Shown piece by piece: positions 34,971-43,820 of a stretch of 64,000 nucleotides of DNA. The stretch comes from CAJQLB01 sp905479065. GTDB lineage: Bacteria > Bacteroidota > Bacteroidia > Flavobacteriales > Flavobacteriaceae. The position numbers were made by a program, and so were the translations under genes. The notes under the pieces are model-generated. The model did no database searches, was not told the DNA's origin, and saw nothing but the letters and a program-made list of their open reading frames with translations. Each line of letters starts with the position of its first letter. Within the stretch, counting starts at the first letter, position 1. The DNA lies in the NCBI GenBank assembly GCA_943846735.1, contig OX044364.1:1364001-1428000 (forward strand). The letters are read 5' to 3'.

Positions 34971-35660
34971 CTACAAAAAACGTTTTAATTCTAAGAGATT
35001 ATCAACAAATTTAATGTCTTCTACTAAGCATTCATTGTGATAATTAAAACAAATAGCCTCTAGACCAACATCCATTGCACCAAATATGTCAGCTTCGAGA
35101 TTATCTCCAATCATAACACTTCCTTCAATAGTTGCTCGGGCTTGACTTAATGCATGATTAAATATTTTAGGATTTGGCTTTTTAACACCTACCATTTCAG
35201 AATTTGTAACAGTTTGAAAATAATGATCAATATGGGCGTTATTTAGCTTGCCCTGTTGCACTTCTTTAAATCCATTAGTTATAATGTGTAGTTGATATTT
35301 TGGAAAGAGATAGTCTAAAATTTCGGTGGCTCCATCAAATAAATTATTAAACGTTGACAAATGACAAATATATTGCTCAGATAATTTATTTATCATACTA
35401 GATTTTATATCAAAATTCAGAGCATCAAACGTATCACTCAAGCGATTGTATCGCAAAGATTCTTTATCAATTCTTTCTTGACGATATAATTTCCAGTAAT
35501 TAAAATTAATGGGTTCATATATTTTCAAAAAGTCTTTGAGTTCAATATCTATGTTGTTTAACTTGAATATTTTGTTAAAAGTTAAGCTTGAATTTTTATC
35601 AAAATCCCACAACGTGTGGTCTAAATCAAAAAAAACATGAGTTATGTTATTTAGTTTCAT
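34971..35660 (-). CDS. HAD-family nucleotidase, YjjG type
   Basis: YjjG-type enzymes dephosphorylate pyrimidine nucleotides, including non-canonical ones, as house-cleaning. It is 229 residues. Motif I FFDLDHTLWDF carries the nucleophile Asp12 and Asp14; motif II is HIITNGF; motif III/IV is GVKKPNPKIF with MIGDNLEADIFGA. The helical cap domain lies between residues 20 and 110. It overlaps the upstream deacetylase-like gene by 14 nt, indicating one transcript with radC. The exact substrate is inferred from the family. Confidence 0.85.
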   Translation of the reverse strand: MKLNNITHVFFDLDHTLWDFDKNSSLTFNKIFKLNNIDIELKDFLKIYEPINFNYWKLYRQERIDKESLRYNRLSDTFDALNFDIKSSMINKLSEQYICHLSTFNNLFDGATEILDYLFPKYQLHIITNGFKEVQQGKLNNAHIDHYFQTVTNSEMVGVKKPNPKIFNHALSQARATIEGSVMIGDNLEADIFGAMDVGLEAICFNYHNECLVEDIKFVDNLLELKRFL

Positions 35661-36951
35661 CTACCGACTTTAGTATAAGGTTAAACAAATCTTTAAATCC
35701 AGTCCATCTATGTTCACTACTAAATGTATAATTATGAAAAATTGGGATAAACGTACCATCCACCGCTTGTATTTCTTGAATCATTTTTTCCACCGCTTGC
35801 TTTTTGTCTAAAAAAGATTTTTTCGATAATAATGCATAATCCATTACTTGAAATGAATGAATCATCAGAGGTGTTTGAATTTCATAATCAAGATCATAAA
35901 ATAAAAATGGTGAACATGTACCTGCTCTAAACCCTATTTCATTAACATAGCCCATTGAATAATCCTCTTTTACTTCCAGATTAATTAAATTACGATAACA
36001 ATTGGGTAAATTTAATTTATTAAATGAATTTCTTGAAGCTAATAACGATGTATTAATAATGGCCTCCATTTTGATTTTTTCTTTTTTAAGAATCTCAAAA
36101 TTATCCAAGCCAAAATAGGACAGTTTTAGTCCTACCTTGCAATAATCTGCAACAGATTTTATTAAAGAAACAAAGACTTTTTTATTTGTGTTTATGTTTT
36201 TATCAAACGTAGAATAATCTCCAATTAGAAAAAACATTTGAAATTTAGGCTTAACTTTTTTTTGTTTATTTATCAACCATCTAAAGGTGTCATAAGGGTC
36301 TTTTTTAAATCCAAAAAGGACCAAATAGCGTTGATATAATTGTCTCAATTTAAAACGATAAATATCATTTAAAGTACCACCAATAGTTCTCATCAGCCCT
36401 TTATTTTTAAAATAATAAGCCATTGGAATATCAATCACGGGAGACACTTTGTAAACTCTTTCTTTAAATGGAAATTCTGGAAATTTTAATTGTAATTCTG
36501 CTTTGAATTTAAAAGCCCAAATATCAATAACTGGCTGATGCAAAAACTCATGTTTATGTGCTATGCTATCTTTGGCCATAAAACGTCCATATTGGTCCTT
36601 TACATGAGGTAGATATTCTTCATATCTGCTTAATAAATAAAAAGCTGCTCCGAAAATATCGAAAGGGAACCCACTCTTATCTCCATTAAAAAAGAAACAT
36701 TTGGTACTATCCCAAGTATGCACGTGAATATCAATGTCTGAGAGTCCCTGTTCAAATAAGATCTGATGACTTTTTACATGAAATTCGTTACCTAACTGCT
36801 GGCCACAATAAGACATCTTTAGGCTGTCATGGGCTATGAACTCCTCAATTTTTGAAGTAAATGATACTGGTATATTTAAGACACGCGTACAAATATGTTT
36901 AAAGACGTAGTTTAAACGTGGTGTTATTTTATGAGTGTATACTAATAGCAT
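35647..36951 (-). CDS. Polysaccharide-deacetylase-like protein, possibly catalytically altered
   Basis: This 434-residue cytoplasmic protein resembles a Bacteroidota-specific family with an N-terminal domain (about 1-140, HVHTWDSTKCFFFNGDKSGF, AAFYLLSRYEEYLPH) and a C-terminal deacetylase-like barrel. The expected metal-binding motif near residue 173 usually reads D-I-D; here it reads PVIDIPMAYYF, with Pro at the second Asp. The end region HNYTFSSEHRWTGFKDLFN fits the family. It starts one base inside the radC stop and overlaps the HAD gene, so the three are co-transcribed. The family assignment is from memory of the motif layout. Confidence 0.7.
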   Translation of the reverse strand: MLLVYTHKITPRLNYVFKHICTRVLNIPVSFTSKIEEFIAHDSLKMSYCGQQLGNEFHVKSHQILFEQGLSDIDIHVHTWDSTKCFFFNGDKSGFPFDIFGAAFYLLSRYEEYLPHVKDQYGRFMAKDSIAHKHEFLHQPVIDIWAFKFKAELQLKFPEFPFKERVYKVSPVIDIPMAYYFKNKGLMRTIGGTLNDIYRFKLRQLYQRYLVLFGFKKDPYDTFRWLINKQKKVKPKFQMFFLIGDYSTFDKNINTNKKVFVSLIKSVADYCKVGLKLSYFGLDNFEILKKEKIKMEAIINTSLLASRNSFNKLNLPNCYRNLINLEVKEDYSMGYVNEIGFRAGTCSPFLFYDLDYEIQTPLMIHSFQVMDYALLSKKSFLDKKQAVEKMIQEIQAVDGTFIPIFHNYTFSSEHRWTGFKDLFNLILKSVDETK

Positions 36952-37646
36952 TACAGCAGTTTTTCGTCCATGAAGCTAAAATATGCTTTTTCAGTAATAA
37001 TCAAATGATCTAACACTTGAATGTCCAAACTTTTAGAAGCTATTATTAATTTGTCAGTTAATTGTTTATCTGATTTGCTAGGCTGTAATGTCCCCGAAGG
37101 ATGATTATGCGCTAAAATAATACTCGTTGCTCCTACCTCTAATGCTGCTTTTAATACCAAACGAATATCAACGACCGTTGTTGTTATGCCTCCTTTACTC
37201 AACTGATTTCTTTGAATAACTTTATTAGAGTTATTCAAATAAATAATCCAAAATTCTTCATGAGGCAATTCACCAATCATAGGTTGCATATATTCAAATA
37301 CCGATTTACTCGAAGTGATTTGTAATCTTTTGAGAGCAACTTCCCCTCTTCGACGCCTGCCTAACTCTAAAGCAGCAACAATGCTAATAGCTTTTGCTTC
37401 TCCAATACCTTTAAACTTCATCAATTGTCGAATAGAAAGCTTTCCTAATTCACTCAAATTATTATCAACACTTAACAGAATTCTTTGACACAAGACAACA
37501 GCACTCTCTGATGAATTCCCTGAGCCAATTACTATAGCAACTAACTCAGCATTAGACAATGTATTTTTACCTTGAACCTTAAGTTTCTCTCGAGGCTGAT
37601 CACCTAGACTCCAGTGTTTTATCGAAAAAGATGAAGATTTAGTCAT
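36951..37646 (-). CDS. radC: RadC-family JAB-domain protein
   Basis: RadC proteins have a helix-hairpin-helix part and a JAB/JAMM metal-binding domain; the role in repair is not firmly established for the family. It is 231 residues. The HhH is near 73-95 (LMKFKGIGEAKAISIVAALE). The JAMM motif is complete: Glu region near 130, H180-N-H182-PSG, and Asp193 in PSKSDKQ. It is the first gene of a radC - deacetylase-like - HAD operon with overlapping ends. Located on the chromosome amid housekeeping genes, it is the core copy, not a mobile-element version. Confidence 0.9.
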   Translation of the reverse strand: MTKSSSFSIKHWSLGDQPREKLKVQGKNTLSNAELVAIVIGSGNSSESAVVLCQRILLSVDNNLSELGKLSIRQLMKFKGIGEAKAISIVAALELGRRRRGEVALKRLQITSSKSVFEYMQPMIGELPHEEFWIIYLNNSNKVIQRNQLSKGGITTTVVDIRLVLKAALEVGATSIILAHNHPSGTLQPSKSDKQLTDKLIIASKSLDIQVLDHLIITEKAYFSFMDEKLL

Positions 37647-37653
37647 GACTTAG

Positions 37654-37684
37654 TAAAGATAAAAATTGTACATTTCAACCACAA
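37654..37684 (-). promoter_or_regulatory. Near-consensus promoter of the radC operon
   Basis: Minus-strand TTG (37684-37682), a 20-nt spacer, then TATCTTTA (37661-37654), one mismatch from TAnnTTTG. It ends 7 nt before the radC ATG, so the message would have a very short or no leader. Confidence 0.35.
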
Positions 37685-37767
37685 TTAAATATGTATTATT
37701 ACATCATTTATTTTCAACAATATTGATGACTTATTTTTAATATGCATTCAACTAAACCGTCTTCGAA

Positions 37768-38367
37768 ATGACCAAATATCCAATCCCTCAACACCAAAAT
37801 AGCAATCGTCATCATTTAATTGAGGTAATAAAAGCTTATCCATTGGCTACAATAATTTCTGTAAATAATGGTAGTTCACTAATTAGTCATATCCCATTAA
37901 TTTACAGAGAATCAGATCATAAACTGATTGGTCATATCGATGTTTACAACCCACAAACAAAATTTATGGCTGATAACAACCCAGTAACCATTATATTTTC
38001 AGGGCCTCAATGCTATATTTCACCATCAATCTATACGACAACCCAACTTCCAACATGGAACTACATCAAGGTTCATTTAAAAGGAGTTGTGAAAGCTATA
38101 AAGAGCACAGAAGCTTTACGCACATCACTTATCAAGATGACTGATTTTTTTGAACAACCTGATAACTCGTTTACTTTGGAATACGATAACCCAAAAATGG
38201 AAGCCGGTCTAAATTATATAAAAATGTTTGAAATAACGGTTACTGAATGGGAAGGCAAATTTAAATTATCACAAGACAAACATATGAGGGATAGAAAAGC
38301 TGCAAAACAAGAACTAATAAGAGCCAATAAACAAGATATCAATCCGTTTCTTAAAAAAGTATTTTAA
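37768..38367 (+). CDS. PaiB-like FMN-binding protein
   Basis: This 199-residue protein belongs to the FMN-binding negative regulator (PaiB) family, a split-barrel flavin fold. It carries HHLIEVIKAYPLATIISVN, SHIPLIYR, LIGHIDVYNPQ, IIFSGPQCYISPSIY and PTWNYIKVHLKG, all typical. Members are annotated as transcriptional regulators from Bacillus PaiB, but they lack a classical DNA-binding domain and may be small-molecule flavoproteins. It is divergent from radC and appears to be a single-gene unit. Confidence 0.88.
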   Translation: MTKYPIPQHQNSNRHHLIEVIKAYPLATIISVNNGSSLISHIPLIYRESDHKLIGHIDVYNPQTKFMADNNPVTIIFSGPQCYISPSIYTTTQLPTWNYIKVHLKGVVKAIKSTEALRTSLIKMTDFFEQPDNSFTLEYDNPKMEAGLNYIKMFEITVTEWEGKFKLSQDKHMRDRKAAKQELIRANKQDINPFLKKVF

Positions 38368-38426
38368 CTTTTGAAGTAGGAGAAATCTAAATAAACTTGT
38401 ATTATAACAACATAGCATGATATACA

Positions 38427-39350
38427 ATGGTTAGAAAATTAATTTTATTTACCGCAGTGATAAGTTTTTTTCAGGCATGTAACGATGAGCCTGTAGACAA
38501 CTCCGTTTTTGTTGAAGAACAAGAGGAACAAGAGATAGAGGAATGGGATTCGGGAACTTTCAAAGATAAAGATGGTAATCTTTTTTTTACCGGTGGAGAC
38601 TGTGATCAAGGGTCACCTGATTATATAGTCGGAGAATTTGTTTTAGAAGATCTACAAATTAGCACGACCCTCCCAATTCAATTTGATTTATCTGAATTTT
38701 TACCACCGATAGATAGTCAAGGAACTATGGGGTCATGTTCTTCATGGGCCATTAGTTATTACATGAAGTCAATGCAAGAGGGAATTGAAGACGGTTTCAC
38801 AACACGTTTAAGTCCAGCCTATACCTACAATCAAATTTCACAAGGTTTCTGTGGCGGAACTGCTTTGGAAGAAACTTTAGATATTTTAAAGGAACAAGGA
38901 GTTTCTAGCTGGATTGATTTTCCTTATTCAGATGATGATTGCACGACACAACCAAATGAAACTGTAAAAGAAAGTGCCTCTGACAATAAAATATCAGATT
39001 ACAAAAGTTTGAGCGGAGAAAATATGGTTAATGAGATGAAAACATTATTAACACAACAAATTCCAATAATGATTGGAGCGACACTGAGTGAACAGTTTGG
39101 TAGACCTGACAGTTTTGGAGACGCCGCGTATAGAGAACATGCCGTTAATTATGAAAGAACTGCTTGCCATGCCATGCTAGTTGTTGGGTACGACAACCTT
39201 CACAATGCTTTTAAAGTTGTGAATTCTTGGGGAGTGGAATGGGGTAATGCAGGGTTTGTCTGGATTGACTACCAAGCCTTTGAAAATGTCTCAAATGTAA
39301 GTGCTGCCTTTCGTGTGATTAATCAAGCATACATCGCTTATGATGAATAA
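38427..39350 (+). CDS. C1 (papain)-family cysteine peptidase, lipoprotein
   Basis: This 307-residue lipoprotein (Cys18 in FFQACNDEP) has a full papain-type active site: Gln98 and Cys104 in IDSQGTMGSCSSWAIS, His248 in CHAMLVVGYD, and Asn266 in VVNSWG. The domain covers about 88-300, and there is no long propeptide, only an acidic linker (EEQEEQEIEEW, residues 30-40). The acidic residues after the lipid Cys suggest surface exposure. Bacterial C1 peptidases of this kind are usually extracellular; the substrate is unknown. Confidence 0.9.
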   Translation: MVRKLILFTAVISFFQACNDEPVDNSVFVEEQEEQEIEEWDSGTFKDKDGNLFFTGGDCDQGSPDYIVGEFVLEDLQISTTLPIQFDLSEFLPPIDSQGTMGSCSSWAISYYMKSMQEGIEDGFTTRLSPAYTYNQISQGFCGGTALEETLDILKEQGVSSWIDFPYSDDDCTTQPNETVKESASDNKISDYKSLSGENMVNEMKTLLTQQIPIMIGATLSEQFGRPDSFGDAAYREHAVNYERTACHAMLVVGYDNLHNAFKVVNSWGVEWGNAGFVWIDYQAFENVSNVSAAFRVINQAYIAYDE

Positions 39351-39405
39351 CAAATATTCCTGCTAATTATTTTTTAATAATTTTTAAAATTGAGTAACTT
39401 ATTGT

Positions 39406-40110
39406 TCATTTCACAACCATGTGAGCTTCAAACAAAGTTGAAAAATGCTTTGAAAGCTTCTCTTTAACTTCAGCTTCATCCACAGCTGTTTGACCCAATT
39501 CAACATTTAAAGAAGTAACCGCCTTTCCACGTATGCCACAAGGAATCATTAAATCAAAATACCCTAAATTGGCATTTACATTAAGGGCAAACCCATGCAT
39601 GGTAACCCAACGACTAGCACGGACACCCATCGCACATATTTTTCGAGCAAATGGTGTCCCAACATCCAACCAAACTCCAGTTTCTCCGGGGCTTCTTTGA
39701 GCGGACAGCCCATATTCCTCTAAAGTTAGGATAATCATTTCCTCTAATAGACGTAGATATTTGTGAATATCAGTAAAGAAATTATCTAAATCTATAATGG
39801 GGTAACCCACGATTTGACCTGGGCCATGATAAGTTATATCACCACCTCTATTGACTTTATAGAACGATGCATTTTTTTCAGCCAATTGATTTTCATCTAC
39901 AAGCAAATTACTCATATCACCACTTTTCCCTAATGTATATACGTGAGGATGCTCCACAAACAAAAAGTAGTTTTTAGTTTGAAAATTAGTACCCTGTCTT
40001 CGGTTTTTTATTTTAGTATCAAGAATGGATTGGAATAAATTCTCTTGGAAATCCCAGGTTTCTTTATAGTCTTTTTGTCCTAAATCTTGTAATTCTACTT
40101 GTTTATTCAT
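39406..40110 (-). CDS. lipB: Octanoyltransferase LipB
   Basis: LipB moves octanoate from acyl carrier protein to lipoyl domains, the first step of lipoate synthesis. It is 234 residues, full length. Motifs: VNRGGDITYHGPGQIVGYPI near 87-106, the active-site Lys157 in ARKICAMGVR, and the catalytic Cys191 in LMIPCGIRGKAV. It converges with the C1 peptidase gene and lies 50 nt downstream of the YqaE-like gene on the same strand. Confidence 0.96.
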   Translation of the reverse strand: MNKQVELQDLGQKDYKETWDFQENLFQSILDTKIKNRRQGTNFQTKNYFLFVEHPHVYTLGKSGDMSNLLVDENQLAEKNASFYKVNRGGDITYHGPGQIVGYPIIDLDNFFTDIHKYLRLLEEMIILTLEEYGLSAQRSPGETGVWLDVGTPFARKICAMGVRASRWVTMHGFALNVNANLGYFDLMIPCGIRGKAVTSLNVELGQTAVDEAEVKEKLSKHFSTLFEAHMVVK

Positions 40111-40116
40111 CGCTTA

Positions 40117-40124
40117 CAAATTTA
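40117..40124 (-). promoter_or_regulatory. Candidate -7 element for lipB
   Basis: The minus strand reads TAAATTTG, matching TAnnTTTG, and ends 6 nt before the lipB ATG. The nearest upstream TTG is only 14 nt away, so the -33 box is poor. If used, the lipB mRNA would be nearly leaderless. Confidence 0.33.
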
Positions 40125-40160
40125 CAACAAATTCCAATCAATGAGTTCTTCCTTTAGCTA

Positions 40161-40319
40161 CTACCTGTCAGGATTATTCAAAATCACCAATGCTGCGATA
40201 ACCCCTGGTACCCAGCCACAAATCCAAAGTAAAAAAACAATGAAAATAGAGCCACATCCTTTACCTATGACCGATAAAGGAGGAAATATTATAGCCAGTA
40301 AAACTCTCCAAAAACTCAT
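40161..40319 (-). CDS. YqaE/Pmp3-family small membrane protein
   Basis: A 52-codon gene is readable on the minus strand. The product starts MSFWRVLLAIIFPPLSVIGK and ends VIAALVILNNPDR. It has two hydrophobic segments (about 5-16 and 24-47) and the family signatures IFPPLSV and WICGWVPGVIAA. These UPF0057/Pmp3 proteins sit in the inner membrane and are linked to stress or ion homeostasis in several organisms. It stands alone between lysS (divergent) and lipB (50 nt downstream). Confidence 0.88.
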   Translation of the reverse strand: MSFWRVLLAIIFPPLSVIGKGCGSIFIVFLLWICGWVPGVIAALVILNNPDR

Positions 40320-40399
40320 TTCGTCAAGATTATTGAATGATAGTTATTAATTAGACGTTTACAAGATCAATATGTTACAATATTAATTTTTGAACCTTC

Positions 40400-40426
40400 T
40401 TGTTTCATAAATAGTAATTATCTTTG
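40400..40426 (+). promoter_or_regulatory. Probable lysS promoter
   Basis: TATCTTTG (40419-40426) is an exact TAnnTTTG -7 element. TTG at 40400-40402 lies 16 nt upstream, slightly short of the usual 19. The lysS ATG is 31 nt downstream. Confidence 0.5.
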
Positions 40427-40457
40427 ATAGTTATAAAACTATATTAGATTAAAGACC

Positions 40458-42152
40458 ATGTCGCAATTATCAGAACAAGAATTAGTACGACGCGAAAAAC
40501 TGAAAAACTTAAGAGCTTTAGGCATCAACCCGTATCCTGCGCCTTTGTTTCCCGTTAGCCACACTTCTCAACAGATAAAAGATAATTTTTCGGAAAAAAA
40601 ACAGGTGATTGTTGCTGGTCGCTTAATGTCGCGGCGTATTCAAGGAAAAGCCTCATTTGCTGAAATACAGGACAGCACTGGTCGTATTCAAGTATATTTT
40701 AATCGTGATGAAATATGTTCAGGAGATGATAAATCTTATTACAATGATGTCTACAAAAAGTTACTTGACATTGGAGATTTTATAGGTGTCGAAGGAGAGC
40801 TGTTTACAACTCAAGTAGGAGAACAAACCATTATGGTCAAAAAGTTTACTTTGCTAAGTAAATCACTCAAGCCTTTGCCATTACCAAAAACAGACGCAGA
40901 CGGTAATAAATTTGACGAATTCAACGATCCTGAAATGCGTTATAGACAGCGCTATGCAGATTTAGTGGTCAATCCAAAGGTAAAAGAGGTTTTTATAAAA
41001 CGCACAAAACTTTTTACGGCAATGCGTGATTTTTTTAATCAATCGGGTTACTTTGAAGTTGAAACACCAATACTTCAATCAATACCGGGAGGAGCAGCTG
41101 CTAGGCCTTTTCAAACACATCATAATTCTTTAGATATTCCTATGTACATGCGAATCGCATGTGAATTGTACTTAAAAAAATTAATTGTTGGTGGATTTGA
41201 TGGTGTTTACGAATTTGCAAAGACTTTTAGAAATGAAGGGATGGACCGTACACATAATCCTGAGTTTACAATGATGGAAATTTATGTTGCCTACAAAGAC
41301 TATCACTGGATGATGACTATGACGGAACAATTATTAGAATTTTGTGCCCTAGAAGTGACTGGAAGTGCAACAGTCAATTTTAAGAACCACAAAATTAGTT
41401 TTAAAGCGCCTTATAAGAAAGTTACAATGACAGAAGCTATCAAACATTTTACTGGGTTTGATATTTCGGGAAAATCTGAAGACGCTATTCGAGCTGCTGC
41501 TATTGATATGGGTATAGAGGTTGATACTACGATGGGTAAAGGCAAGTTAATCGATGAGATTTTTGGTGAAAAATGTGAGTCAAATTATATTCAACCAACA
41601 TTTATTACGGATTACCCGAAAGAAATGAGTCCTTTAACCAAGGAACATCGTTCTAATTCTGAACTAACTGAACGTTTTGAATTAATTGTATGTGGTAAAG
41701 AATTAGCCAATGCCTATTCAGAATTAAATGATCCTATTGACCAAAGAGAGCGTTTTGAAAACCAAGTAAAGTTGGCTGGACGTGGTGATGATGAAGCTAC
41801 CCAATTTATTGATCAAGATTTTCTAAGGGCCTTAGAGTATGGCATGCCTCCTACCTCCGGAATGGGTATAGGGATGGATCGCTTAATCATGTTTTTAACA
41901 GACAATGCTTCAATTCAAGAAGTTCTTTTCTTTCCGCAAATGAAGCCCGAAAAAAAAGCTCTTAAACTTAGCGATAATGAAAAAGTAATTTTTGAAATTT
42001 TAAAATCTCAAAACAAAATGCTTTTATCTGATCTCAAATTACAATCGGAATTGAGTAACAAAGCATGGGACAAAGGGATGAAAGGGTTATCAAAGCAAGG
42101 CTTAACAAAGGTTACAAAAACAGATGAAGCGCTAATAGTAGAACTTCAATAA
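40458..42152 (+). CDS. lysS: Lysyl-tRNA synthetase, class II
   Basis: LysS charges tRNA-Lys. It is 564 residues: an OB-fold anticodon-binding domain (about 45-155, VIVAGRLMSRRIQGKASFAE), then the class II core with motif 2 (FRNEGMDRTHNPEFTMMEIY) and motif 3 (GMPPTSGMGIGMDRLIMFLT, near 465-485). After the normal end (FFPQMKPEKK) there is an extra C-terminal segment of about 60 residues (ALKLSDNEKVIFEILKSQNK to the end). This looks like a small helical domain and is seen in other Bacteroidota LysS. The ATG at 40458 fits the family. Confidence 0.97.
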   Translation: MSQLSEQELVRREKLKNLRALGINPYPAPLFPVSHTSQQIKDNFSEKKQVIVAGRLMSRRIQGKASFAEIQDSTGRIQVYFNRDEICSGDDKSYYNDVYKKLLDIGDFIGVEGELFTTQVGEQTIMVKKFTLLSKSLKPLPLPKTDADGNKFDEFNDPEMRYRQRYADLVVNPKVKEVFIKRTKLFTAMRDFFNQSGYFEVETPILQSIPGGAAARPFQTHHNSLDIPMYMRIACELYLKKLIVGGFDGVYEFAKTFRNEGMDRTHNPEFTMMEIYVAYKDYHWMMTMTEQLLEFCALEVTGSATVNFKNHKISFKAPYKKVTMTEAIKHFTGFDISGKSEDAIRAAAIDMGIEVDTTMGKGKLIDEIFGEKCESNYIQPTFITDYPKEMSPLTKEHRSNSELTERFELIVCGKELANAYSELNDPIDQRERFENQVKLAGRGDDEATQFIDQDFLRALEYGMPPTSGMGIGMDRLIMFLTDNASIQEVLFFPQMKPEKKALKLSDNEKVIFEILKSQNKMLLSDLKLQSELSNKAWDKGMKGLSKQGLTKVTKTDEALIVELQ

Positions 42153-42186
42153 TCTATGCTCTGTGATTATCAATAACTTTATAGAA

Positions 42187-42214
42187 TACCATGAATCAAT
42201 TTGAATTCATGGTA
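42187..42214. repeat. Inverted repeat downstream of lysS
   Basis: TACCATGAAT and ATTCATGGTA form perfect 10-bp arms around an 8-nt loop, 34 nt after the lysS stop. No T tract follows, so it is not a standard terminator. It may stabilise the mRNA 3' end. The rest of the 202-nt gap to 42354 shows no gene. Confidence 0.6.
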
Positions 42215-42354
42215 GCTTGACACCTTATTTTGTAATCACAAAAACAAAAATGAGTTCAGTCTTAGTAGTCTCACGATAAGAAGTTTTATGATAACTTTAT
42301 ATATTGTTAGAATTAATTAGTTAAAATATTAAGTACCTTCTAAAAAAAACTAAT

Positions 42355-43671
42355 ATGACAACAAAATTACACTTAAGAAAAAATTATTCATTTTACTTTA
42401 AACATTTTGTAATCATCACATTATGCGTGTTTTTAAACAATCACGTCATGACTGCACAAATGAGATTAGGTTCCATTGAACCGATTAGACTTGAAAAGGA
42501 CGTCTGCATCTACAGGCCAGACCCCAATCCTAAAAAAAGTTTTATTCCTGTTACAAATCAAGTGAAACTAAGAATGGCAAACAATACATCAAATTCAAGA
42601 ACAATTATCACAGGGGATTGCTCGACATTTGATATTACTTATACTGGGTTTACAGAAACTGCAGAAACTGCCTTTAGTTATGCTGTACAAATATGGGCCA
42701 ATAGCATTGTTTCATCACAAACCATTAAAATTAACGCTGACTTTGCACCTCTTGGAGCAGGAATATTGGGAGGAGCAGGAGCCGATTTGTATTATTTTAT
42801 TACTGGCCCCAATATTCCAGCAAACACATTGTTTCCATCTGCTTTAGCGGATGCTTTACTTGAACAAGATAATAATACCTCTGGGACAGACATAAATGCC
42901 ACCTTCAGTAGTACATTTCCATTTTATTTTGGAACAGATGGGAATACTCCAACTGGACAGTACGATTTTGTATCAGTAGTGCTTCATGAAATTGGACATG
43001 GACTAGGGATAGCAGGTTTTGGGAGACAAGAAAACGGATTGGGAGCACTTAGAGTTAGCACATTATACTCTGGCATATGGGACCAGTACATAGAAAACGG
43101 TTCAAATACATCTGTATTAAACTACGCTGACCCCTCAATCGCTTTATTAGGTCAATTTACAGGAGGCAACCTATTTTCAAATGGACCAGAAACGACTGTA
43201 CAAAACGGTAATGTTAATCCTAAAACCTATGCACCAAACCCTTTCCAAACTGGATCTAGTTATTCACACTGGGATGAAGCAACTTATCCGGCTGGTAATG
43301 CCAACTCTTTAATGACGCCCCAAATCGGAGCCGGTGAAGCTATACATGATCCCGGTAAAGTTACCTTGGGCTTTATGCAAGATATGTTTTGGACAATTTG
43401 CGGAAACTTATTGAGTACCATTGATGCATCTATAAGTAATGTTTTAACCTACTATCCAAATCCTGTTAAAAATAATATTACAATTACAGCTTTGAATCAA
43501 AATAGAATACAAAAAGTAAAGATATTTGATATTTTAGGTAAAAAAATCATTGAAACAAGTCCAAATAATATAAAAAGTGTTTTAAACTTAACAAGTTTAG
43601 AGAACGGCATTTATATTGTCAAAGTCTCATTTGAAAAAACCGTAGAAACCTTTCGAGTACTCAAAAATTAA
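42355..43671 (+). CDS. Secreted zinc metalloprotease with T9SS sorting domain
   Basis: This 438-residue protein starts with a long signal sequence (positive residues, then FVIITLCVFLNN, ending near MTAQ at residue 35). The catalytic region carries HEIGHGLG with His211, Glu212 and His215, and a possible Met-turn later in SLMTPQIG. The last 75 residues form a T9SS type-A C-terminal domain (YYPNPVKNNITITALN, KVKIFDILGKKI, LENGIYIVKV, VETFRVLKN). It is therefore exported by Sec and then by T9SS to the surface or medium. The third zinc ligand is not obvious from the motif. It is a single-gene unit ended by a terminator. Confidence 0.88.
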   Translation: MTTKLHLRKNYSFYFKHFVIITLCVFLNNHVMTAQMRLGSIEPIRLEKDVCIYRPDPNPKKSFIPVTNQVKLRMANNTSNSRTIITGDCSTFDITYTGFTETAETAFSYAVQIWANSIVSSQTIKINADFAPLGAGILGGAGADLYYFITGPNIPANTLFPSALADALLEQDNNTSGTDINATFSSTFPFYFGTDGNTPTGQYDFVSVVLHEIGHGLGIAGFGRQENGLGALRVSTLYSGIWDQYIENGSNTSVLNYADPSIALLGQFTGGNLFSNGPETTVQNGNVNPKTYAPNPFQTGSSYSHWDEATYPAGNANSLMTPQIGAGEAIHDPGKVTLGFMQDMFWTICGNLLSTIDASISNVLTYYPNPVKNNITITALNQNRIQKVKIFDILGKKIIETSPNNIKSVLNLTSLENGIYIVKVSFEKTVETFRVLKN

Positions 43672-43692
43672 GTACTATTGTGACGTTTAGAA

Positions 43693-43727
43693 AAGGAGCC
43701 TTTCAATGTAAAGGCTTCTTTTATTTT
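43693..43727 (+). terminator. Intrinsic terminator after the T9SS metalloprotease
   Basis: AAGGAGCCTTT pairs with AAAGGCTTCTT (11 bp, one G.U pair) around a 6-nt loop. The T-rich sequence TTATTTTAT follows. It lies 21 nt after the stop codon. Confidence 0.7.
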
Positions 43728-43820
43728 ATGCTCGCATCAAATAAAAAAATTTGAGTCAATTAATGTTGTCACATAGTAAGATTAATCCGACAATTTTATT
43801 TAAGGCTAAGTCAAATACAA

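Noticed and set aside
36951..37646. radC as a sign of a mobile element or defence island
   Set aside because: Mobile elements often carry radC-like genes, but this one is in a housekeeping operon, and no integrase, transposase or att-like repeat is seen.
40099..40350. An 83-codon plus-strand open frame upstream of lysS
   Set aside because: It is the complement of the YqaE/Pmp3 gene, whose two membrane segments and signatures are on the minus strand.
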